Below, piece after piece: positions 1 through 6,048 of a stretch of 15,512 nucleotides of DNA (the stretch's first letter is position 1; each line of letters opens with the position of its first letter). The DNA comes from an uncultured Ruminiclostridium sp. Lineage in GTDB: Bacteria; Bacillota; Clostridia; Oscillospirales; Ruminococcaceae. The stretch is taken from NCBI GenBank assembly GCA_910585505.1, contig CAJUFF010000007.1, positions 22,729 to 38,240 on the forward strand. The letters run 5' to 3'. The translations under genes and the position numbers were made by a program. Below the pieces are notes generated by a model. The model had not been told where the DNA came from. It ran no database searches and saw only the letters and a list, made by a program, of their open reading frames with translations.

Positions 1-1
1 T

Positions 2-412
2 ATAGCCGAAATACAGCAGAATTCCAACACGACATACCGTATTTATGACTACGGGAGAGTGGGCGCGGACGGAAAACCCCGTCAGCTTCATATAGAAAAA
101 GCGGTGGAGGTGACTAAGCTTACCCCCCCTGAATACCCTACAAAAGCCATGGGTGAAATCGAGCAAAAGGACGGGTGTTCCGTACAATTGCTTTCAAAAT
201 GCGATTATTTCAGGGTGAATAAGGTTTGTGTTTGGGAGCACTGCGTTTTTGAAGCATCCGCAAAATCTTTTAACTCTTTACTGGTGCTGGATGGCGAGGG
301 GGAAATAGACGGGGTTAAGCTTAAAAAGGGCGACAGCTTCTTTATTCCCGCAGGTTACGGCGAATATACCTTTAAAGGCAAGGCGGAAATGGTAATTACG
401 GACATTGACTGA
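2..412 (+). CDS. manA: Mannose-6-phosphate isomerase, class I (C-terminal part; 5' end outside window)
   Basis: The frame is open from the left edge of the window to the TGA at 410-412, so this is the C-terminal ~136 residues of a longer protein. The visible start reads IAEIQQNSNTTYRIYDYGR, followed by GKPRQLHIEKAVEV. This pairing is typical of the short Firmicute class I phosphomannose isomerases, which are zinc cupin enzymes that interconvert mannose-6-phosphate and fructose-6-phosphate in the cytoplasm. The remainder (LDGEGEIDGVKLKKGDSFFI) is the C-terminal cupin-like beta fold. A GTG at 59 could be mistaken for a start, but the conserved family sequence continues upstream of it. The metal-binding residues lie in the missing part and cannot be checked. 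Fourteen bases separate it from the glucokinase gene, so the two are probably co-transcribed as a hexose-phosphate pair. The family call is confident; the symbol follows from it. Confidence 0.9.
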   Translation: MAEIQQNSNTTYRIYDYGRVGADGKPRQLHIEKAVEVTKLTPPEYPTKAMGEIEQKDGCSVQLLSKCDYFRVNKVCVWEHCVFEASAKSFNSLLVLDGEGEIDGVKLKKGDSFFIPAGYGEYTFKGKAEMVITDID

Positions 413-426
413 GAACGGAGCTTGTT

Positions 427-1386
427 ATGGAATATTCACTGGGAATCGATATAGGCGGCACAAATATTGCCGCCGGCGTAGTGGACGAAAGCTTTAATAT
501 TGTTTCAAAGAGTAAGGTCAAGACCAATCCGGAGCGCGGTTACGAAGAAGTGCTGCGGGATATTGCCCTCGCGGGTGAATTGGCTGCAAGGGAAGCCGGG
601 TTGCCGCTTGACAGAATAAAGTGGGTGGGAATGGGCTGTCCCGGAACCTGCAATATCGAAAGCGGATTGGTGGAATACGCCAACAATTTAAAATGGGAGA
701 ATGTACCTTTAAGGCAGTTCGTGGGCGATGCTCTCGGTATTCCCGCCTACATAGAAAACGACGCAAACGCCGCCGCGCTCGGCGAATATTATGCAGGCGC
801 GGCAAAGGGTGCAAAAAGCGCAATTGTCATTACTTTGGGAACAGGACTTGGAGCGGGCATAATAATTGACGGAAAAATTTTCAGCGGTTCAAATTACGCC
901 GGAGCGGAAATAGGTCATACCGTTATAAATGTTGACGGAGAGCCTTGTACATGCGGACGAAGGGGCTGTTTTGAAGCATACTGCTCCGCCACCGCTCTTG
1001 TAAAATTTACCAAAAGGGCGATTGAAAAAAATCCGGACTCCCTTATGATTCCGATTGTCGAAAAAGAGGGTAAAATCAGCGGGAGAACGGCGTTTAATGC
1101 GGCTAAAACCGGCGACAAGTCGGGACAAGACGTGGTTGATTATTTTATTAAAAATTTAGCCTGCGGAATAATCAATACGATAAATGTATTTCAGCCCAAT
1201 ATTCTCTGTATCGGCGGCGGAGTAAGCAATGAAGGCGATAATCTTTTAATGCCCTTAAAAGAACGCATTTCAAAAGAAGTCTACTCAAAGAACAGCGATA
1301 ATAATACCGAAATTACTTTGTGCAAACTTGGGAATAATTCGGGCATAATAGGAGCGGCGCTTTTGGGAAGACAGCAGGGAAGCTGA
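427..1386 (+). CDS. glcK: ROK-family glucokinase
   Basis: This 319-residue protein has the usual length of a ROK sugar kinase. The phosphate-binding loop is DIGGTN at residues 8-13. ENDANAAALGE contains the likely catalytic Asp at residue 112. LGTGLGAGI is the second phosphate motif. The ROK zinc site is formed by His164 (GAEIGH) and the CxCGRRGC cysteines at 174, 176 and 181. A late IGGGVSN motif is also present. Family members phosphorylate glucose, or sometimes other hexoses, with ATP in the cytoplasm. There is no N-terminal helix-turn-helix, so this is the kinase type and not a ROK repressor. GGAG at 417-420 precedes the ATG. The upstream mannose-6-phosphate isomerase gene fits a shared role in hexose entry into glycolysis. 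Substrate choice among glucose, mannose and N-acetylmannosamine cannot be settled from sequence alone. Confidence 0.9.
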   Translation: MEYSLGIDIGGTNIAAGVVDESFNIVSKSKVKTNPERGYEEVLRDIALAGELAAREAGLPLDRIKWVGMGCPGTCNIESGLVEYANNLKWENVPLRQFVGDALGIPAYIENDANAAALGEYYAGAAKGAKSAIVITLGTGLGAGIIIDGKIFSGSNYAGAEIGHTVINVDGEPCTCGRRGCFEAYCSATALVKFTKRAIEKNPDSLMIPIVEKEGKISGRTAFNAAKTGDKSGQDVVDYFIKNLACGIINTINVFQPNILCIGGGVSNEGDNLLMPLKERISKEVYSKNSDNNTEITLCKLGNNSGIIGAALLGRQQGS

Positions 1387-1427
1387 GTATGAAAGCGGCA
1401 GTTAAATTAACCGTAATTTTGTAAATG

Positions 1428-1463
1428 ATATTAAATATGACATACAGTTGTCATATTTAATAT
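1428..1463. promoter_or_regulatory. Perfect 15-bp inverted repeat, candidate operator for ilvD
   Basis: The arms ATATTAAATATGACA (1428-1442) and TGTCATATTTAATAT (1449-1463) are exact reverse complements around the 6-base centre TACAGT. The stem is AT-rich with no following T-tract, so a protein-binding palindrome is more likely than a terminator. Its centre falls where the -35 element of the adjacent promoter should lie, which suggests repression by blocking RNA polymerase. The core half-site TGACA-N6-TGTCA is not one I can assign to a named regulator. Confidence 0.65.
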
Positions 1464-1471
1464 GCTATAAT
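1463..1471 (+). promoter_or_regulatory. Extended -10 promoter of ilvD
   Basis: TGCTATAAT is an exact TGn plus TATAAT extended -10 element. At 17-bp spacing the -35 hexamer would be TACAGT (1443-1448), a poor match to TTGACA; extended -10 promoters tolerate this. A TTGTCA lies nearby at 1448-1453, but only 12 bases from the -10. The expected transcript would begin near 1478, about 30 bases before the ilvD ATG. Confidence 0.6.
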
Positions 1472-1508
1472 TGAATTGCTGTCAATCAGGAAAGGAATAG
1501 TCATATAA

Positions 1509-3170
1509 ATGAGAAGTGATTTAATAAAAAACGGGGTTGACAGGACTCCGCATAAAGCGCTGTTAAAGTCGCTTGGCGTTACCGACAGCGAAATGGACAG
1601 ACCTTTTATCGCCGTAGTGTGCGCCGCCAGCGATTATGTACCGGGACACAGCCATCTTCACGAAATATCCCGTTGTGTAAAGGACGGAATCAGAAACGCG
1701 GGGGGCGTACCTTTTGAATTTTTCACAATAGGCGTTTGCGACGGTCTGGCAATGAACCATAAAGGTATGCGCTATTCTCTTGCTTCAAGAGAGCTTATTG
1801 CCGACAGCATTGAGGTGATGCTCACCGCCCATCCTCTTGACGGAGTTGTATTCATACCTAATTGTGACAAGATTGTTCCCGGTATGATTATGGCGGCGGC
1901 GAGGCTGAATCTCCCCTCGATCTTTTTAAGCGGCGGTCCGATGAAGGCCGGATGTGTGCAGGGTAAGCGTGTCGGCTATAATGAAATATACGAGGCTATC
2001 GGCGAATATTCCGACGGGAAAATCGGAGAATCGGTTTTAAAGGATTATGAGGATAACGCCTGTCCCACCTGCGGAAGCTGTTCGGGAATGTATACGGCAA
2101 ATTCCATGAACTGTCTTACAGAAGCCATAGGTCTCGCACTTCCTTATAACGGAACTGAGCCTGCCGTAAACTCCGCCAGAAGAAGACTGGCGAAGGATGC
2201 GGGAGAGCGGATAGTTGAGTTATATAAGCTTAACATAAAGGCAAAAGATATTCTCACCAAAAACAATATGATAAACGCCCTTGCAGCCGATATGGCAATA
2301 GGCGCTTCTTCAAATACCGTTTTGCATCTTCTTGCCATTGCCCACGAGGCGGGTATAGATGTTTCTCTTTCGGATATAGACGGCATAAGTAAAAGAGTTC
2401 CTCAGTTGGCCAAGCTCAATCCCGCAAGTGATATCTTTATAGAGGATTTAAACGCGGTGGGCGGTATCCAGACGGTGCTTAAGGAACTGGATAAGGCGGG
2501 AGTGATAAATTCCGACGTTCTTACGGTAACGGGCACACAAAAGGAAAGAATAGACGCCGCTAATGACGCGGACGGTATTGTTGTTCGTAAGCTGGAAAAC
2601 CCTGTACGAAGTGACGGAGGCATAGCAATACTTACGGGTAATTTAGCGGAAAACGGTGCAGTGGTAAAACAGGGTGCGGTAAAGCCCGAAATGATGAAAG
2701 TAACCTGTACCGCAAAGGTGTTCGACGGGGAACAGGCGGCTGTTGACGCCATACTTGGCGGAGAGATACATGCGGGCGACGTGGTTGTCATAAGATACGA
2801 GGGACCGAAGGGCGGTCCGGGAATGCCGGAAATGTTAGCTCCCACCGCCGCAATTGTCGGCAAAGGATTGGACGGATCGGTAGCGCTTATTACCGACGGC
2901 CGTTTCAGCGGAGCCAGCAGAGGCGCAGCGGTTGGTCATGTTTCTCCCGAAGCGGCGGATGGCGGTCTTATAGCCTTTGTGGAAAACGGCGACAAGATAA
3001 TGATAGATATCCCCGACAGGAAAATACAGCTACTGGTGGACGAATCGAAAATAGCCAAGCGGAGAGAAAAGGGAATACTTCCACCCAAGCAGCTTGACGG
3101 ATACCTAAAGCGCTACGCGAAACTGGTAACAAGCTCAAATACCGGAGCGGTATTCAAAACGGACTTTTAA
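1509..3170 (+). CDS. ilvD: Dihydroxy-acid dehydratase (IlvD/EDD family)
   Basis: The 553-residue length fits IlvD, which dehydrates 2,3-dihydroxy-isovalerate and 2,3-dihydroxy-3-methylvalerate in valine, leucine and isoleucine synthesis. NCDK with Cys119, the CPTCGSCSGMYTAN motif (Cys185, 188 and 191), SGGPM, and the late GGPGMPEMLAPT and DGRFSGA motifs are all present. Residue 46 in VPGH is Gly, where actinobacterial [2Fe-2S] enzymes have a third Cys ligand, so this resembles the oxygen-sensitive E. coli-like type. The usual NS(W/F)N(E/D) segment before VPGH reads CAASDY, with Cys38 in place of the conserved Asn, and MGH is MNH. The enzyme is therefore somewhat divergent. No ilvB, ilvN, ilvC or leu gene is adjacent, so a sugar-acid dehydratase role is a weaker alternative. 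It has its own promoter and operator. AGGAAAGGA at 1489-1497 is the likely ribosome site. Confidence 0.88.
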   Translation: MRSDLIKNGVDRTPHKALLKSLGVTDSEMDRPFIAVVCAASDYVPGHSHLHEISRCVKDGIRNAGGVPFEFFTIGVCDGLAMNHKGMRYSLASRELIADSIEVMLTAHPLDGVVFIPNCDKIVPGMIMAAARLNLPSIFLSGGPMKAGCVQGKRVGYNEIYEAIGEYSDGKIGESVLKDYEDNACPTCGSCSGMYTANSMNCLTEAIGLALPYNGTEPAVNSARRRLAKDAGERIVELYKLNIKAKDILTKNNMINALAADMAIGASSNTVLHLLAIAHEAGIDVSLSDIDGISKRVPQLAKLNPASDIFIEDLNAVGGIQTVLKELDKAGVINSDVLTVTGTQKERIDAANDADGIVVRKLENPVRSDGGIAILTGNLAENGAVVKQGAVKPEMMKVTCTAKVFDGEQAAVDAILGGEIHAGDVVVIRYEGPKGGPGMPEMLAPTAAIVGKGLDGSVALITDGRFSGASRGAAVGHVSPEAADGGLIAFVENGDKIMIDIPDRKIQLLVDESKIAKRREKGILPPKQLDGYLKRYAKLVTSSNTGAVFKTDF

Positions 3171-3201
3171 CGGATTTATTATTTTATCCGTAATAAATAA
3201 T

Positions 3202-3237
3202 GAAATATCCGCAATTATTGAATTTTGCGGATATTTC
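3202..3237 (+). terminator. 13-bp hairpin after ilvD, possible terminator
   Basis: GAAATATCCGCAA (3202-3214) pairs exactly with TTGCGGATATTTC (3225-3237) around a 10-base loop. It lies 31 bases after the ilvD stop. No clean run of T follows; a T-rich stretch comes only after about ten bases, so termination is plausible but unproven. A weaker 6-bp repeat, ACGGAT/ATCCGT (3170-3175 and 3186-3191), lies just before it. Confidence 0.35.
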
Positions 3238-3265
3238 GCTGAAAAGCTTTATTTCTTATTATTAT

Positions 3266-3292
3266 GTTTCGGAAATTCCGGATTTCCGAAAC
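3266..3292. repeat. Perfect 11-bp inverted repeat upstream of radC
   Basis: GTTTCGGAAAT (3266-3276) and ATTTCCGAAAC (3282-3292) are exact reverse complements around TCCGG. The repeat ends 27 bases before the chosen radC start, in the position of an operator or a 5' leader hairpin. It does not match the LexA boxes I know (GAAC-N4-GTTC or CTGT-N8-ACAG). Function is unassigned. Confidence 0.5.
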
Positions 3293-3319
3293 AGCATTGT
3301 TCAAAGCGGGAGAATGATT

Positions 3320-4039
3320 ATGCCGGAAAAGAAACCGAATCTTCATGAAGGACATCGCAAGAGAGTGAAAGAACGTTTTATAAAATTCGGTGTTGATAGC
3401 TTTACCGATGTTCAGCTTCTGGAAACGCTGTTGTTTTACGCCGTCCCCAAAAAGGATACCAACGATACCGCTCATCTTTTGCTTGATACTTTCGGCGGAA
3501 CTTTTGCTAAAGTTCTGAACGCTGATTATAAAGAGCTTGTAAAGGTCAATGGAATAGGAGAAAACGCGGCGTCGCTGATAAAATTCGTTCAGATGGTATC
3601 AAAGAAGTACCTTATCTCTTCCTTTGCGGAGGACGACGACGCCTTTAAGCGTACCGTCAGCGGACACTCACGGCTTTGCGAATACTGTGCGAATCTGTTT
3701 CTGGGCTGCAAAAACGAAGTTCTGTACGCTATCGCCTTGGATGACGAATTGATGGTGATTTCAAATGAGATTATAGTGGAGGGCAACCCCGGAAGTGTGG
3801 AGATTTCACAAAGAAAAATAGTGGAGTTTGTTTTGAAAAACAATTGCGAGCGGATAGCCTTGGCTCATAATCATCCCAATGGTTCTTCGCAGCCTTCGAG
3901 AGAAGATATATTTGCCACCGATGAAGTGGCGGAGCTGCTGAATAAACTTGACGTAGAATTGGTAGATCACATAATTGTGGGAAAATACGGTTCCGTAAGT
4001 ATGCGTGAAAGCGTAATGTCTGACAGAATATGGAATTGA
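3320..4039 (+). CDS. radC: RadC family protein (JAB/MPN+ domain)
   Basis: With this start the protein has 239 residues, close to the family's usual length. The N-terminal part has a helix-hairpin-helix (VNGIGENAASL, about residues 76-86). The C-terminal JAB domain carries the metallo-hydrolase-like motif HNHPNG from His183 and His185, followed by PSREDI with Asp196. RadC was named for a radiation phenotype, but its biochemical activity is unsettled. I chose ATG 3320 because GGGAG at 3308-3312 lies 7 bases upstream and the family sequence begins here (MPEKKPNLHEGHRKR). The frame is open back to an ATG at 3200, but that region is made of hairpins, has no ribosome site and does not resemble RadC. 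ATG 3314 is only one base from the GGGAG. It precedes uvrB by 46 bases, forming a DNA-repair cluster. A role in repair is inferred only from this context. Confidence 0.88.
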   Translation: MPEKKPNLHEGHRKRVKERFIKFGVDSFTDVQLLETLLFYAVPKKDTNDTAHLLLDTFGGTFAKVLNADYKELVKVNGIGENAASLIKFVQMVSKKYLISSFAEDDDAFKRTVSGHSRLCEYCANLFLGCKNEVLYAIALDDELMVISNEIIVEGNPGSVEISQRKIVEFVLKNNCERIALAHNHPNGSSQPSREDIFATDEVAELLNKLDVELVDHIIVGKYGSVSMRESVMSDRIWN

Positions 4040-4085
4040 TAAAGCGTGTGCTTTGGATTGCTATAAAAGAAAGAAACGGTAATAT

Positions 4086-6047
4086 ATGGATAAATTTGAA
4101 CTGCATTCCGAATACAGCCCGACCGGGGATCAGCCCGCCGCTATCGAGAAGCTTGCCGAAGGCGTGCTTAGCGGCGATAAGGAACAGGTGCTGATGGGAG
4201 TCACAGGGTCGGGCAAAACCTTTACCATGGCGAATATTATCGCTAAGGTAAACCGTCCGACTTTGGTGCTTGCTCACAACAAGACTCTTGCGGCGCAGCT
4301 TTGCAGCGAGCTGAGAGAGTTTTTTCCCAACAACGCGGTTGAGTACTTCGTGTCCTACTACGATTATTATCAGCCCGAAGCCTATATTCCGTCAACTGAT
4401 GCTTATATAGAAAAGGACAGCGCCATAAATGACGATATCGACCGCCTGCGACACTCCGCCACCTTCGCTTTGGCGGAACGGCGCGATGTTATAATTGTGG
4501 CCAGCGTTTCTTGTATATATTCTTTGGGTAGTCCGGATGATTACCGCGCTAACGTTATTTCAATAAGAAAAGGCACCGAAATCGGAAGGGACGAGCTTAT
4601 AGCCCGATTGGTGGAAATACAGTACGAGAGAAACGACGTTAATTTTGTGAGAAATAAGTTTCGTGTAAGAGGCGATATTGTGGAGATCTTTCCGGCGGGA
4701 AATCCCTCCGAAACGGCTCTCAGAGTGGAATTTTTCGGCGATGAGATAGACAGGATAACGGAGATAGAAGTCGTAACGGGCAATGTCAGACGTGAACTGC
4801 TGCATGCAGCCATTTTCCCGGCCAGTCATTATATAGTGGATAAAGGAAGACTGGACAAGGCTCTTGAAGAAATAAGAAGGGAAATGGAAGAACGCGTAGA
4901 GTTTTTTACAAACGAACACAAGCTTATTGAAGCTCAGCGGATAGCTCAGAGAACCGCATATGACCTTGAAATGCTAAGGGAAATAGGAACCTGCAAGGGA
5001 ATAGAGAACTATTCAAGAGTATTGTCGGGACGTCCGGAGGGAAGCACACCTCTTACCTTGATTGACCATTTTCCTAAGGATTTTCTTATGCTTATTGATG
5101 AAAGTCATGTTACCATTCCTCAAGTGAGAGGTATGTACGGCGGCGACGCTGCGAGAAAGAAAAACCTTGTGGAATACGGCTTCCGTCTTCCCTCCGCTTT
5201 TGACAACCGCCCAATGAACTTCGACGAATTTTATTCAAAGGTGAATCAGGTAATATACGTTTCGGCCACGCCGGGTCCCTTTGAAAAGGAGCACGCAGTA
5301 AGGGTGGTGGAACAGCTTATAAGGCCTACAGGGCTTCTTGATCCCCTTATTTCCGTAAGACCCGTTGATGGGCAGATAGAAGACCTGCTGTCCGAGATAA
5401 ACACTCGTATTGAACGAAAGGAGCGCATTCTGGTAACCACTCTGACCAAAAAAATGGCGGAGGATCTTACAAAATATTTTGAAAAAATGGGTCTTAAGGT
5501 CAGATATATGCACCATGATGTAGATACCATACAGCGCATGGAGATAATCCGCGACCTGAGATTGGGCGAATTTGACGTGCTTATCGGAATCAACCTGCTT
5601 CGTGAGGGTCTTGACCTTCCCGAGGTTTCCCTTGTGGCTATTCTCGATGCGGATAAAGAAGGCTTCCTGCGCAGCGAGACTTCTTTGGTGCAGATTATAG
5701 GCCGTGCTGCCAGAAACGCCGAAGGTATGGTAATAATGTACGCCGATCAGGTGACCAATTCCATGGAAACGGCCATTAACGAAACCAATCGCCGCCGTGA
5801 AATACAGGAAAGGTACAACGAGGAACACGGTATAGTGCCAAAAACGATAGTAAAAGAGGTACGCGACGTCATAGAAATTTCCGCAAAGTCGGATAAGAAG
5901 GGAAAACAAAAAAAGCAGCTTTCCAGAGAAGAAAAACAGCTTCTTATCAAACAGTACACCTCACTTATGCGGGAAGCCGCAAAGGTTCTTGATTTTGAAC
6001 AGGCGGCTTATTTCAGAGATAAAATTACGGAACTGAAGGATAAATAA
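4086..6047 (+). CDS. uvrB: Excinuclease ABC subunit B
   Basis: At 653 residues this is a full-length UvrB, the helicase-like damage-verifying subunit of nucleotide excision repair. It is loaded by UvrA and then recruits UvrC. Walker A is GVTGSGKT (38-45). The beta-hairpin that clamps one strand is marked by YYDYYQPEAY. The DEAD-type box is DESH (338-341). Motifs V and VI are visible as GINLLREGLDLPEV and QIIGRAARN. A C-terminal UVR domain (about 615-650, LDFEQAAYFRDKI) would contact UvrC. All key motifs look intact. The ribosome site is weak (AAGAAAG-like), which suggests some dependence on upstream transcription or translation. It is separated by one base from uvrA, the standard Firmicute pair. 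I found no recognisable LexA box in the 46 bases upstream. Confidence 0.97.
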   Translation: MDKFELHSEYSPTGDQPAAIEKLAEGVLSGDKEQVLMGVTGSGKTFTMANIIAKVNRPTLVLAHNKTLAAQLCSELREFFPNNAVEYFVSYYDYYQPEAYIPSTDAYIEKDSAINDDIDRLRHSATFALAERRDVIIVASVSCIYSLGSPDDYRANVISIRKGTEIGRDELIARLVEIQYERNDVNFVRNKFRVRGDIVEIFPAGNPSETALRVEFFGDEIDRITEIEVVTGNVRRELLHAAIFPASHYIVDKGRLDKALEEIRREMEERVEFFTNEHKLIEAQRIAQRTAYDLEMLREIGTCKGIENYSRVLSGRPEGSTPLTLIDHFPKDFLMLIDESHVTIPQVRGMYGGDAARKKNLVEYGFRLPSAFDNRPMNFDEFYSKVNQVIYVSATPGPFEKEHAVRVVEQLIRPTGLLDPLISVRPVDGQIEDLLSEINTRIERKERILVTTLTKKMAEDLTKYFEKMGLKVRYMHHDVDTIQRMEIIRDLRLGEFDVLIGINLLREGLDLPEVSLVAILDADKEGFLRSETSLVQIIGRAARNAEGMVIMYADQVTNSMETAINETNRRREIQERYNEEHGIVPKTIVKEVRDVIEISAKSDKKGKQKKQLSREEKQLLIKQYTSLMREAAKVLDFEQAAYFRDKITELKDK

Positions 6048-6048
6048 A

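Noticed and set aside
59..412. A separate small cupin gene starting at GTG 59
   Set aside because: The same frame is open to the window edge and encodes the conserved EIQQNSNTTYR part of mannose-6-phosphate isomerase, so this is a truncated gene and not a small one.
1387..1508. A T-box or other leader riboswitch for ilvD
   Set aside because: The gap is only 122 bases, the predicted leader is about 30 bases, and no T-box consensus or terminator/antiterminator pair is visible.
3200..3319. An in-frame ATG at 3200 that would lengthen RadC by 40 residues
   Set aside because: It sits at the edge of a perfect hairpin, lacks a ribosome site, and the added residues do not resemble RadC; ATG 3320 has GGGAG at proper spacing.
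4036..4067. A promoter before uvrB (TTGATA at 4036-4041, TGCTATAAA extended -10 at 4059-4067)
   Set aside because: The spacing is 20 bases, the -35 overlaps the radC stop, and the start point would leave a leader of only about a dozen bases. It may act weakly but is not supported enough to list.
4040..4085. A LexA/SOS box before uvrB
   Set aside because: No GAAC-N4-GTTC or CTGT-N8-ACAG type site is present in this gap.
5235..5909. Long open frame on the minus strand inside uvrB
   Set aside because: It lies wholly opposite well-conserved uvrB coding sequence, has no family-like motif, and is explained by codon use of the real gene.
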